Notes: generated from the sequence alone by a model not told the origin. Counted from the first letter of the stretch, positions 24,798 to 33,686 are shown. The stretch is 43,291 bases of DNA from Bacillota bacterium (GCA_019420305.1 JAHZHL010000039.1:1-43291), one strand, 5' to 3'. A program made the numbers and translations.

Positions 24798-25477
24798 TCC
24801 CGGCACCTCCCAAAATCAGTAAGCACGCCATCTGATACCTGCAGAATCCGATCCGCGGTCTGGGCGAGGCGCCTGCTGTGGGTGATCATAAGAATCGTCT
24901 GCTCATACTCCCGGGAAGCCGCCTTTAACAAAGTAATGACTTCACTGGTATTTCGTGAATCCAGATTTCCCGTAGGCTCATCCGCCAGGATCAGCGCCGG
25001 CCGGGTAATCAGAGCGCGCCCGATTGCCACCCTCTGCTGCTGCCCTCCGGACAACTGCGCGGGCAGGTGATGACGGCGCTCCTTCAGATTCAGCACCGTA
25101 AGAAGCTCATCCAGATAATGTTTATCCGGCTTTCTGTAATCAAGCAGGACCGGAAATATCATATTCTGTTCAACATTCAGTTCGGGAATCAGATTAAAGC
25201 TCTGGAAGATAAAGCCGATGTTCCTGCGCCGAAAAATAGTCAGGTTCCGCTCTTTCATGGAAAAAATGTCCCTGCCATCGATCCACACTTTACCGGAAGT
25301 GGGCGTATCAAGACCGCCGATAAGATTCAGCAGCGTGCTCTTTCCGGAACCGGACTCTCCGACCACCGCTACAAATTCTCCCTTGGGAACGGAAAATACC
25401 GCGTCTTTCAGCGCATGTACGGCAGCTTCCCCGCTGCCGTAGGTTTTTGATACATGTTTCACTTCTAATAAATCCAT
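24794..25477 (-). CDS. MacB-type ABC ATPase (module B)
   Basis: An ATPase of 227 aa with Walker A GESGSGKST, signature LSGGQQQR, Walker B LILADEPTGNLD and switch His in MITHS: the LolD/MacB/SalX group. ATG at 25477 is used because AAAGGGG stands nine nucleotides upstream; a TTG at 25486 adjoins the site with no spacer. No TnACA-N4-TGTnA site was found ahead of it, unlike modules A and C. Confidence 0.95.
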   Translation of the reverse strand: MDLLEVKHVSKTYGSGEAAVHALKDAVFSVPKGEFVAVVGESGSGKSTLLNLIGGLDTPTSGKVWIDGRDIFSMKERNLTIFRRRNIGFIFQSFNLIPELNVEQNMIFPVLLDYRKPDKHYLDELLTVLNLKERRHHLPAQLSGGQQQRVAIGRALITRPALILADEPTGNLDSRNTSEVITLLKAASREYEQTILMITHSRRLAQTADRILQVSDGVLTDFGRCRE

Positions 25478-25548
25478 TTCCTTCAACCCCTTTCTCTTTT
25501 AATGGGAAAAGAGTATCATATCCATCCTACTGCAAAATAACGTGTATC

Positions 25549-26586
25549 CTACAATTCTGTAGGAATCGGAATGTTTATGGTAAAAGTCGTACCCGCTCCG
25601 AGCTCGCTGTCTACCTCAATGGTACCGTTATGGGCTTGTACAATCGCTTTTGTCAGAGGCAGACCGAGTCCGATCCCCTGTTTGTCTTTCGAAAACCGAC
25701 TGCGATAAAATCGTTTGAAAATATGGGGAAGATCCTCCGGATGAATCCCGCTGCCGCTGTCGCGCACAATGATCTGAAGGATCGACGCGAATTTCCGCCA
25801 TTCAACCGTAATGGAATCCCCCACCTCTGTATGGTCAAAGGCGTTTTTAACCAGATTGCTCACCGCTTCGGTCAGCCAGCCGCCGTCACAGCAAAGCCGG
25901 ACCGTATCACTGCCGGAAAAGGACAGATTCTTTTCCTCCCGCTTTGCCTGATGAGAAAACCCCGCTTCCAGGCGGCTCATCAGTTTTGCGATATTCTCGA
26001 CCTTCTTTTCCATGACCATCGTTCCGGCGTCCAGCTTCGTAAGCTTTAAAAGGTTTTGTACCAGGGTCTCAATCCGATCCAGTTCCTGCTCGGAAAGATC
26101 CGAAAAGTCTCTGACTATAGAGGCGTCTTCCGCCTCATCTCTGATAATTCCGTTATATACATTCAGGGCTGCCAGCGGGGTTTTCAACTGATGGGAAATA
26201 TCCGATATGGTATCTTTCATAAACTGTCTGGCTCTGCTCTCGTTTTCCCCATGGGCGTTGAGGATGGAAACCAGGGAATTCACTTCGTGGAAGATCCGGT
26301 AGAGTTCCCCTTCCTCATCACATTCAATTCCCACAGTACGGTTTCCTGAAAGATAGTCCCTTATCTGCCCCGCGGCGGTTTCGATGTGTTTGTGCTGATT
26401 TCGGAAATACCTGTACAGGGCGGCGAGAACAGAAACTCCCATAGCCGCGCAGGAAACCAGCACATACAAGGCTCCGTGTTCCGGGCAGAAAGCTGCCAGG
26501 GCTGTGGAAAGAAGGGTGAATGCTCCTGCCGCCGCCAGCACCACACAGAAAAGATGTTTAATATTCCGATTAACCAGTATATGCAT
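25549..26586 (-). CDS. Sensor histidine kinase (module B)
   Basis: A 345-aa kinase with two helices (about residues 11-32 and 40-58) joined by a loop of under ten residues, so sensing is within or at the membrane. A HAMP-like linker precedes the DHp domain with phosphoacceptor H132 (ISHQLKTPLAAL). The HATPase domain shows N-box SNLVKNAFDHT and DSGSGIHPEDLPHIFKRFYR with the G2 box GIGLGLPLTKAI. GAGGTG lies five nucleotides before the ATG, and the gene follows its response regulator by 8 bp. Confidence 0.94.
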   Translation of the reverse strand: MHILVNRNIKHLFCVVLAAAGAFTLLSTALAAFCPEHGALYVLVSCAAMGVSVLAALYRYFRNQHKHIETAAGQIRDYLSGNRTVGIECDEEGELYRIFHEVNSLVSILNAHGENESRARQFMKDTISDISHQLKTPLAALNVYNGIIRDEAEDASIVRDFSDLSEQELDRIETLVQNLLKLTKLDAGTMVMEKKVENIAKLMSRLEAGFSHQAKREEKNLSFSGSDTVRLCCDGGWLTEAVSNLVKNAFDHTEVGDSITVEWRKFASILQIIVRDSGSGIHPEDLPHIFKRFYRSRFSKDKQGIGLGLPLTKAIVQAHNGTIEVDSELGAGTTFTINIPIPTEL

Positions 26587-26594
26587 TGTTCACC

Positions 26595-27281
26595 TCAATT
26601 TGCTGTATTCCATTTGTATCCCATACGCCGAACCGTTATGATGCGCCGGGGATTTGCCGGATCGTCCTCAACTTTCGCCCGCAGCCTGCTGATGTAAACC
26701 GTCAGCGTGCTGCTGTCAATGAAGGCCTCTTTACAGTCCCAGAGATTTCCCAGAATCTGTTCTTTGGATAAAACCTGATCCGGATGCTTCATAAACAGAC
26801 AGAGCAACCGGTATTCACCCGCCGTCAACTCAATCCGCGCTTCCCTTTTATAGACTTCCTTCTTCAGCAGATCGACCCGGATGCCCCCGGAGCATAATTC
26901 CTCTCTCACCGGACTGAGCTCTGTGCTTCTGCGGAGAATCGCCCTCACTTTAGACAAAAAAATCGCCAGCTTGAAGGGCTTTGTAATGTAATCGTCGCCT
27001 CCTATATCCAGTCCCATGGTGATGTCCGTTTCTTCGTCCGCCGCGGTCAGAAATAAAATGGGCACTTTCGATACCGCGCGAATTTTTCCGCACAAATCAA
27101 ATCCCGAACCGTCCGGAAGCGATACATCCAGAATGACTAAATCACAGCTCTCGCTGTTCCACAGCTTTTCCGCTTCCAGACAGGTTCTGGCAGTTTGCAC
27201 CTCATATCCCTGGTTTCGGAGGGCAAAGGACATCCCCTTGATTAAGCTTAAATCATCTTCGATAAAGAAAATCCGTTTCAT
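26595..27281 (-). CDS. OmpR-family response regulator (module B)
   Basis: A 228-aa regulator from the ATG at 27281: acidic E8-D9-D10, phosphoacceptor D52 (VILDVSLPDGSG), ITKPFKL lysine, and a C-terminal winged helix from about 128 (ARIELTAGEYRLL to IITVRRMGYKWN). A GTG at 27305 with GGAG nine nucleotides upstream would add eight residues and cannot be excluded. Expected to control the module B transporter genes; the DNA site is not evident. Confidence 0.92.
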   Translation of the reverse strand: MKRIFFIEDDLSLIKGMSFALRNQGYEVQTARTCLEAEKLWNSESCDLVILDVSLPDGSGFDLCGKIRAVSKVPILFLTAADEETDITMGLDIGGDDYITKPFKLAIFLSKVRAILRRSTELSPVREELCSGGIRVDLLKKEVYKREARIELTAGEYRLLCLFMKHPDQVLSKEQILGNLWDCKEAFIDSSTLTVYISRLRAKVEDDPANPRRIITVRRMGYKWNTAN

Positions 27282-27405
27282 TTTTTGCTGCACCTGTTTT
27301 GACACCGGCCATTTCTCCGTTCAGGCCGTTCCTTTCGCTTTTCTCCATTTTGTTTTATTATATGGTTTCATGCGTCGAAATACAAGAAAAGGATCCTCTG
27401 GAATT

Positions 27406-29916
27406 CTACTCCTCTCCGCTTCTGAGCCGCTGTACAATACTGCCCGTCTGCGTTCGGTTATAAATCACAACCGGCGCGGTCATACAGACAAGCAGAATCG
27501 CCGCAATCATCAAGGCGTCGCTCAGCCAGGGAACGGAAAAAGAAATCCGATAAAGGCTTGTTCCTTTAAAAACCACATAACTGAGCGGAAGTCCGGAGAT
27601 CAGCGAAATCACCGCGGAAATCCCGGCATACCCAAGGCCTTCCAGCCGCAGCATCCTGCGGATCTGCCTGGTTGTCATTCCGATACTTTCGAGGGTCGCC
27701 AGTTCCCTGGCCCGGTTCTGGACGCTGGCGGCCATCATATTCAGATAATTCAGTATCGCCAGTATCGCGATAATAAGCCCCAGACTGCCGCCCAGCACCT
27801 TAATCTGATTTTCCGATCTCTTCATCTCCGTGTATCGATCCAGCTTGGATTCGCTGGAAATCTGCTTTTCTTCCGCGAAAACATCCTTCACCTGTTTTTC
27901 CGTTTCCTGAGAAAAGGCTTCTTCATATTCCACTTCAATCAGTTCCGTAAACAGATTATTCCCCATCAGGTTCCTGGCATACGGTTCGCTGACAATCAAA
28001 TCCGGCGTATAGCCTCCCGCAAAATAGGCCGGATTGCTGTAGATGTCTCCTACTGCGGCGATCCGGATGGAGCGTTCCTGTTTCGGAGACCTTCCCTCCG
28101 GCAGATAAAACCGTACTTTTTTCCCTGCGATTCCGTTGTCTCCTTCTGTGAAAGTTTTCGCTGCCACCGCGATTTCTCCCGCTTCAAAGGCTTTTTTGTC
28201 CAGCACATTTCCCAGACTTTCATTCAATACATGAAACCCGTTCTCGTCCACGCTGATGAATCTGGCGGTAAAACTGCTGTTTTCCGGATGTTTTCGATAC
28301 TGTTTCATATCCGCCTGGTAGTTCCCCGGACTGTATCTGGATTGATAGAGTTCTTTATAGTATCTTCCATACACCGCCTCCTGGTAAGGAACCACAATCT
28401 CTGTGGAAGTTACCTTCCGCACTTCTCTGACTCCCGGAATTTTTCTCACCCTTTCGATTTTTTCTTCGGTAAGCAGGGGCTTTCTGATTTCATCCAGGGT
28501 GGTCTCATTTTTAAAACGAATGTCATAGGAGGAAGTCTCGTTTAAAATCAGCTTCGCGTCGTTTTCCCGGATCACTTCATTGACCACCAGAAAGACGGAA
28601 AGGGCGATAATAAAAGAGATAAAAATGATAAACGCCTGCTTTTTATCGCGAAACAGATTCTGAAAAGCCATCGCTCCTGTGCCGCCTGCTGTCCATCTGC
28701 CCGTTCTCTTTTTGGAAGATACTGCCGTATAGCGCATGGCTTCCACCGGGGAGCACTCCCCTGCCATTTTTACCGGTTTCCTGCAGCTTACCAGATTTGT
28801 AAAAAACGCGAACCCTGCCGCCAGGAAAAAGACCCATAAGGGAACCGAGGCGAAATCCTCCGCGGGAAGCTGGGGATTTACCGCGGAGAGAATTCCCGGA
28901 ATCACAAGTTTTGACACAACCGCCGCGGAAAGGATTCCCAGAGGGATCCCTGCGGCCGCATTCCAGAGAGATTGCAGCCATACCGTTTTTTTCAGCTGAA
29001 CGGAGGTCATCCCCACGGTCTTAAGCTGCCCGTAAAACCGGATGTCTTTGGAAACTGAAATATACAGCGCATTATAGATAAAGAGATATCCGCTGGCGAA
29101 AATCATGAGAAGCAGCAGACCCAGACAAATCACCGTTTTGCAGAAAGCGGAGATGGTATCGTAATCCGCTTCAATGATCTGCCTGTCCTCCACGCGGATC
29201 GCCTTCTGCATAGCGACAATATCCTCCTCGGAATACAGCGGGTTGTTCAATGTAATTTTCAGACTTCCCTGGGTGAAGTCGGTCTGTTCCACCCCCGTGG
29301 TTTCAAAGAATTTTTGCGAGACATAGCCGCGCATATCTCCGCTGTAATCCGTGTACCATCCGCAAAGAACAAACTTTTTTTCGAAAGACGCCTCATTATC
29401 CCCTTCTGCCAATGTGAAATAGGTGAGCGGAAGCTCCATTCCGATTTTGGGTTCTTTAATTCCCATGTTTTTGAGAGCGAAGGTGCTCAGCATGATTTCC
29501 TCTTCCTCCCTCGGATAACTGCCGCTCCAGGTTTCCAGGGCAGGCAGGGTCTGTTTTTCCCAACAGGTTTTATCCAGCCAGTAGAGCCTGGTCTTATCCA
29601 GGGTTTTATCCTGGTACTGCTCTAAAATCGCGCATTTTACCGCGACTCCCGCGCAGGCAACTTCTTTCATACCGCGGATCCGGTTCACCTGCTCCTCCCG
29701 CGGTTCGGTAAGAGCAATATCATAATCCATACCTTCCATACGGATCTGCCGCTCGGAAACCGCTTTCCAATAGCTGATCCCCACCGCCGCTACCACTGCG
29801 ATCAGAAGGGTTGTCAGCAGGATCGCGAAAATGATGAGGGCGTTGCGTTTTCTGTTTGCTTTGTAGGTGACCCTCGCCACTTCACCTGTTACTTTTTTGT
29901 TTTCTACTTTAAGCAT
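27406..29916 (-). CDS. FtsX-domain ABC permease with large external region (module C)
   Basis: An 836-aa permease: a cytoplasmic start (MLKVENKKVTGEVARVTYKANRKRN), first helix at about 27-49, a large extracytoplasmic domain (about 50-260), a first FtsX domain (about 265-400), a further helix pair, a second extracytoplasmic domain (about 475-690) and a terminal FtsX domain (about 700-825: NMMAASVQNRARELATLESIGM). Bigger than the module A and B permeases and of the 4+4 helix plan typical of lantibiotic or antimicrobial-peptide exporters. ATG at 29916 has GGAGG ten nucleotides upstream and overlaps the ATPase gene by 8 bp; the open frame further upstream is unlikely to be translated. Confidence 0.9.
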   Translation of the reverse strand: MLKVENKKVTGEVARVTYKANRKRNALIIFAILLTTLLIAVVAAVGISYWKAVSERQIRMEGMDYDIALTEPREEQVNRIRGMKEVACAGVAVKCAILEQYQDKTLDKTRLYWLDKTCWEKQTLPALETWSGSYPREEEEIMLSTFALKNMGIKEPKIGMELPLTYFTLAEGDNEASFEKKFVLCGWYTDYSGDMRGYVSQKFFETTGVEQTDFTQGSLKITLNNPLYSEEDIVAMQKAIRVEDRQIIEADYDTISAFCKTVICLGLLLLMIFASGYLFIYNALYISVSKDIRFYGQLKTVGMTSVQLKKTVWLQSLWNAAAGIPLGILSAAVVSKLVIPGILSAVNPQLPAEDFASVPLWVFFLAAGFAFFTNLVSCRKPVKMAGECSPVEAMRYTAVSSKKRTGRWTAGGTGAMAFQNLFRDKKQAFIIFISFIIALSVFLVVNEVIRENDAKLILNETSSYDIRFKNETTLDEIRKPLLTEEKIERVRKIPGVREVRKVTSTEIVVPYQEAVYGRYYKELYQSRYSPGNYQADMKQYRKHPENSSFTARFISVDENGFHVLNESLGNVLDKKAFEAGEIAVAAKTFTEGDNGIAGKKVRFYLPEGRSPKQERSIRIAAVGDIYSNPAYFAGGYTPDLIVSEPYARNLMGNNLFTELIEVEYEEAFSQETEKQVKDVFAEEKQISSESKLDRYTEMKRSENQIKVLGGSLGLIIAILAILNYLNMMAASVQNRARELATLESIGMTTRQIRRMLRLEGLGYAGISAVISLISGLPLSYVVFKGTSLYRISFSVPWLSDALMIAAILLVCMTAPVVIYNRTQTGSIVQRLRSGEE

Positions 29917-30592
29917 GGCCGCCCGCACCTCCGAAGATTTTTCCGTCTTCGATCCGTATAATCCGGTCCGCCATCTGGGCGATTTCCTCATTATGGGTGA
30001 TCATCACAATAGTCTGTCCGAATCGCTGCCCGCAGGTTTTCATCAGTCCCAGAACATCCTGACTTGTCCGGCTGTCCAGATTGCCCGTCGGCTCATCCGC
30101 TAACACGATAGCAGGCTTTGCCGCCAGGGCTCTTGCCAGAGCCACCCTCTGCTGCTGTCCGCCGGACAACTGGTCCGGCATGTCGTATTTCTTTTTCTCC
30201 AGGCCCAACGCTGTAAGAATCAAATCCACATACCGCTTGTCCGGCCGTATTCCATCCAGCTTCACGGGAAGCACAATGTTTTCATAAACATTCATGACCG
30301 GCAGCAGATTATAATTCTGAAAGACAAATCCGATCTTTCTTCTTCTGAAAATCGTAAGTTCATCCTTCTCCATGCCGGAAATATCCCTGCCATCTACGAT
30401 AATTTCTCCTGAGGTCGGAGTATCCAGACCGCCCAGCATATGAAGAAGCGTGGATTTTCCGCTTCCCGAGGTTCCTACAATCGCCAGGAACTCCCCTTCC
30501 CTGATCGAAAGGGTAACGCCGTCCAGCGCTTTTACCAGCGTCTGTCCCGCGCCGTAATACTTTTTGAGATTTCTCGTCCTCAATATGTCCAT
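29909..30592 (-). CDS. MacB-type ABC ATPase (module C)
   Basis: A 227-aa ATPase with Walker A GTSGSGKST, signature LSGGQQQR, Walker B IVLADEPTGNLD and MITHN switch His. It pairs with the downstream permease. ATG at 30592 has AGGTG eight nucleotides upstream. Upstream there is a clear operator-like palindrome at 30664-30681, then the terminator of the Rpn gene, so this pair is its own transcription unit. Confidence 0.95.
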   Translation of the reverse strand: MDILRTRNLKKYYGAGQTLVKALDGVTLSIREGEFLAIVGTSGSGKSTLLHMLGGLDTPTSGEIIVDGRDISGMEKDELTIFRRRKIGFVFQNYNLLPVMNVYENIVLPVKLDGIRPDKRYVDLILTALGLEKKKYDMPDQLSGGQQQRVALARALAAKPAIVLADEPTGNLDSRTSQDVLGLMKTCGQRFGQTIVMITHNEEIAQMADRIIRIEDGKIFGGAGGHA

Positions 30593-30663
30593 ACATACAC
30601 ACCTGCTTTCTTTTTTTCTGCTTCTGAGCCTAACAGAATATTCTTTCTCAAATCTTTCCTGAA

Positions 30664-30681
30664 GATGACAGTTTTGTCATC
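30664..30681 (-). promoter_or_regulatory. BceR-type operator ahead of module C ATPase
   Basis: A perfect palindrome GATGACA-AAAC-TGTCATC (minus strand), matching TnACA-N4-TGTnA. It directly adjoins the likely -35 of a promoter whose -10 is TATTCT (about 30636-30641), the position used by OmpR-family activators. Confidence 0.7.
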
Positions 30682-30733
30682 TTTTTCGCGATTGCCGCTG
30701 GCGTCCTGAAACAGATGCATCGGTCAATACACG

Positions 30734-30762
30734 AAAAAAAGACTCCGGCAAGAGTCCTTTTT
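30734..30762 (-). terminator. Terminator of the Rpn nuclease gene
   Basis: AAAAAGGACTC and GAGTCTTTTTTT arms with a short loop, immediately after the stop codon on the minus strand. Confidence 0.8.
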
Positions 30763-30768
30763 CTGTGT

Positions 30769-31713
30769 TCAAAGTTTTTCGATATCCTCAGGGTTCAGTC
30801 CTGTAAGTTCCATAATTTCTTCCATCGGCATCTTTTTCTGTTTCAATTTTCGCGCCAGTTCCATCCGTTCTTCGCTGCGGCCACGTTCCATTCCCTGTGC
30901 AATACCTCTTTCCATGCCTTCCGCAAGTCCTCTGGTTCGGCCTTTTTCAAGACCTTCGGCAATCCCCTCTTCTTTCGCTGTCCGCATGCGAATCGCCTGA
31001 TCCATCTGGTACATCTCCTTGGACATCCGGTACGCGAACAGCCGATCATCTTCACTCACTTTTTTCAGTTCTTCATCCGCCATGGCGATCACTTCATCTC
31101 CTTTCCCCACCAGCTTCTCTACATATGCTTCCTTCTCCGGATCTCCGGTGCAGCTCAGATACGCGCTCAGCGCTTCCAGCGGGCTCATTTCCTCCGCTTC
31201 CTTTTCTTCCCACCGGTATTTCCCCAGTTCCAGTACATGCAGCTGTGCCAGTTCGCTCAGATCGTATCCTGTCTCCCGGCTCTTCATCACAAAGCAGCTG
31301 TGGGCCGGTTCGCTGTCCGGCAAATACCGGTCCCGCAGGATCACGATTACGATGCTTTTTTTCAGTTTACCATAGTCCTCTCCCTTTTCCAACCCCCGCA
31401 CTACCAGTTTACTCAGATAGTACAGAAAGCGGTTCATCAGTTCCCGGGTAGTTCCAATCTGCATCTCGATGTCGATCAGCTCTCCCCGGCTGGTTTCCAC
31501 CAGAATGTCCATGATGATCTCCTTGGCGCCTTCCAGCTCCGCCATGGAAAAAGGGTTCAGATATACCAGATCTACGATGGGGTCTTCCTCCCATTCTAAA
31601 ATCCGGTTCAAAAGGCCGATGAGCGCCCGTTTACATCCCGGCGTGTCTCGGCCGAACACGGCTTTGAAAATGATGTCACTGGTCAGCGGCTCTCGATGTA
31701 CCGTTTTCTTCAT
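30769..31713 (-). CDS. Rpn-family PD-(D/E)XK nuclease
   Basis: A 314-aa protein of the Rpn/PDDEXK_2 family (recombination-promoting nuclease, formerly putative transposase; includes E. coli RpnA-E). Nuclease residues visible are D69 (MDILVE) and E83-x-Q85 (DIEMQIG), with the N-terminal DIIFKAVFG helix typical of the family. The C-terminal part from about 255 is a Gly/Glu/Arg repeat region (EGLEKGRTRGLAEGMERGIAQGMERGRSEE), a variable repeat tract commonly seen in these proteins, and ends in a small helical tail (MPMEEIMELTGLNPEDIEKL) resembling the family's C-terminus. It lies inside module C with its own promoter, operator-like repeat and terminator. It may act in recA-independent recombination or defence; no phage context is present. 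Confidence 0.92.
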   Translation of the reverse strand: MKKTVHREPLTSDIIFKAVFGRDTPGCKRALIGLLNRILEWEEDPIVDLVYLNPFSMAELEGAKEIIMDILVETSRGELIDIEMQIGTTRELMNRFLYYLSKLVVRGLEKGEDYGKLKKSIVIVILRDRYLPDSEPAHSCFVMKSRETGYDLSELAQLHVLELGKYRWEEKEAEEMSPLEALSAYLSCTGDPEKEAYVEKLVGKGDEVIAMADEELKKVSEDDRLFAYRMSKEMYQMDQAIRMRTAKEEGIAEGLEKGRTRGLAEGMERGIAQGMERGRSEERMELARKLKQKKMPMEEIMELTGLNPEDIEKL

Positions 31714-31784
31714 ACAGTAAATCCCTCCCTTTTGATTTGGATAATATTTACTGTAATTTTATTTCATTTATGGCGATATGTCAA
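31713..31784 (-). promoter_or_regulatory. Strong promoter and palindrome of the Rpn gene
   Basis: Minus-strand TTGACA (31779-31784), 17-bp spacer, TAAAAT (31756-31761). The -35 overlaps the stop codon of the kinase gene. TACAGTAAAT (read on the minus strand from 31755) and its inverted copy ending at 31713 next to the ATG are 23 bp apart; one arm spans the transcription start, the other adjoins the start codon, and the GGGAGG site lies between them. Confidence 0.7.
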
Positions 31785-32728
31785 TATTTTCCATTTAAAT
31801 CCGCAGAAAAATTTTCATAACACGACAAAAACAGTTTTACCTTCGTTCCGTTCCCTTTTTCCGATTCCACTTTGACATATCCTCCCTCTTTTCGCAGAAT
31901 CTCTCTCACGAGATAAAGACCGATCCCAAATCCCGGCTGATTTCTGACATCATCGGATCGGTAAAACCGTTCAAAAATTCGCCCCTGTTCCTCTTCCCGA
32001 ATTCCGATTCCAAAATCCTGTACCTGAATACAAAGAAAGGACTCATAGGCCATCGTCTCCACATAAACGGAAGCGCCTTCCGGCGAATATTTGATCGCGT
32101 TGTCCAGGACATTTCCCAGAGCTTCCGCCGTCCACTTTCTGTCCGCGTAGCAGACCCCGCTTATTTCCCTTCGCACAAGAGTTACACCCCGTTTTAACGC
32201 CGCAAGTTCCACATTCTGAAAGGCCATATCGACAATGGATTCCACCTCGATCTTCTCCGGGCTTATGGAAATCATCTCCTGTTCAATATAGGATGTCCGG
32301 ATCAGTTCTTTCATAAAAAAATCCAGCTTTTCCGATTGCTTTTGAATTTTATCAGCCAGGCTCTCGGTCTCAGGGCTTAGTTTCTGCTCCTTTAGAAGCC
32401 CTCCGTAAAGCATGATGCCCGCGAGAGGCGTCCGAATCTGATGGGAAATATCCGAAATCAGAGATTGGATCGCGTCCCTCTCTTTTCCGGCTTTGTCATG
32501 GTTGACATGATAGGCGCGCAGGATTCTGCCGATCCGTTCCATTACGGCTCCATCCATGGATTCATCGTAAGAAATTTCCGGAAGCTCCCCTGCCAGAGCG
32601 CGATCCAGGCTTTGGAGCAGCTTCCGGTAAGTTTCTTTCATTTTTTTCTCATAATGCCGCCGAAGCAGAATGTACACGGCAAGGCAGACTGCGGCGGCCG
32701 CGGCGATGACTGCAGCATATCCGTACAT
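31781..32728 (-). CDS. Sensor histidine kinase (module C)
   Basis: A 315-aa kinase with only one evident hydrophobic N-terminal segment (about residues 5-22), no extracellular sensor domain, phosphoacceptor H96 (ISDISHQIRTPLAG), N-box LGNVLDNAIKYS and GIGLYLVREI in the G2 region. Lacking its own sensor, it probably takes input from a membrane partner such as the module C permease. ATG at 32728 overlaps the regulator stop as TGATG and has GGGAG eight nucleotides upstream; a GTG at 32743 lies next to that site. Confidence 0.93.
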   Translation of the reverse strand: MYGYAAVIAAAAAVCLAVYILLRRHYEKKMKETYRKLLQSLDRALAGELPEISYDESMDGAVMERIGRILRAYHVNHDKAGKERDAIQSLISDISHQIRTPLAGIMLYGGLLKEQKLSPETESLADKIQKQSEKLDFFMKELIRTSYIEQEMISISPEKIEVESIVDMAFQNVELAALKRGVTLVRREISGVCYADRKWTAEALGNVLDNAIKYSPEGASVYVETMAYESFLCIQVQDFGIGIREEEQGRIFERFYRSDDVRNQPGFGIGLYLVREILRKEGGYVKVESEKGNGTKVKLFLSCYENFSADLNGKY

Positions 32729-33426
32729 CAGAACTTCTCCCACAGATACCCTTTGCCGTAAACGGTTTTAATGAAATCCGGTTTTGAGGGCACGTCCTCC
32801 AGCTTGTCCCTGAGACGGCGGATGCCTACAGACAGAGCGTTGTCTTCCACATATTCTGTTCCTTCCGGCCATACCCATTCCATCAGCCGATCTCTTGTCA
32901 GAATTCTGCCCGGATTAGACACCAGTAGATACAGAATCCTCTGTTCCGTCTTGCTCAGTTCTACAGCGCTGCCATCTTTATAGAACTCCATAGTGTCAAA
33001 GGAAAAGCGGAATCTCTCGTCCCGGTAGCCTGCCGCTTTCTCTTCCCCGCCGCGCCTCAGCAGCGCCCGCACTCTGGCCCGCAGCACCATAAGGCTGAAA
33101 GGTTTTGTAATATAGTCATCCGCTCCACATTCCAAACCTCTGACAATATCCATTTCCATATCCTTTACAGTCAGCATAGCGATGGGTACGCGGCTTGAAG
33201 CCCGCACGCTCCGGCAAAACGCGAGACCACTTCCGTCCGGCAGATTGATATCGAGGATCAGCAAATCGAATATTCTTTTCTTCATCTGTTCTTCTGCCTG
33301 GGCAATGCTCCTGCAGGAAACGAGTTCCACATCATCGCTTCGCAGGGATAGTTCAATTCCTTCCGCCAGATCTTCGTCATCTTCCAGCAGCATAATGTAT
33401 CGTTTTCCGTGTTCCTTTGCCTGCAT
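32728..33426 (-). CDS. OmpR-family response regulator (module C)
   Basis: A 232-aa regulator with acidic E15-D16-D17, phosphoacceptor D59 (LILDINLPDGSG), ITKPFSL lysine and a winged-helix domain at about 135-232 (SAVELSKTEQRILYLLVSNPG, ending FIKTVYGKGYLW). It is predicted to act at 30664-30681. ATG at 33426 has AGGGAG nine nucleotides upstream, with a consensus promoter at 33460-33488. Confidence 0.95.
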   Translation of the reverse strand: MQAKEHGKRYIMLLEDDEDLAEGIELSLRSDDVELVSCRSIAQAEEQMKKRIFDLLILDINLPDGSGLAFCRSVRASSRVPIAMLTVKDMEMDIVRGLECGADDYITKPFSLMVLRARVRALLRRGGEEKAAGYRDERFRFSFDTMEFYKDGSAVELSKTEQRILYLLVSNPGRILTRDRLMEWVWPEGTEYVEDNALSVGIRRLRDKLEDVPSKPDFIKTVYGKGYLWEKF

Positions 33427-33459
33427 ATCGTTAAACTCCCTGATTTATTCTACAGGTTC

Positions 33460-33488
33460 AGTTTACCGTCTGGCCCTGGCGCTGTCAA
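33460..33488 (-). promoter_or_regulatory. Promoter of the module C regulatory genes
   Basis: Minus-strand TTGACA (33483-33488), 17-bp spacer, TAAACT (33460-33465). Consensus -35 and optimal spacing. Confidence 0.7.
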
Positions 33489-33495
33489 ACGTAAC

Positions 33496-33660
33496 GCGAA
33501 CAAACTGGCAAATTCTTCGACCAGGTGGCACAATATGCGAACAAATCGAAAAGACTTGGAGAATAGCGTTTTTTAGTCCTTGCACCCTCTAATCCGCTAA
33601 AATATGGTAAATTTTGCATCATATTCGCCATCTGGCTTTAAAAAATCCGGATATGTTCGC
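33496..33660. repeat. Repeated GCGAACA motif in a divergent intergenic region
   Basis: GCGAACAAA occurs at 33496-33504 and 33537-33545 as direct copies, and TGTTCGC at 33654-33660 as an inverted copy. The 317-bp gap otherwise holds the two divergent promoters and no gene. Confidence 0.4.
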
Positions 33661-33686
33661 GCCTGATACCTTTGAAAAGATTTCAC

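Noticed and set aside
27016..28545. Plus-strand open frame of 509 codons
   Set aside because: Antisense to module B regulator and module C permease genes; no family features.
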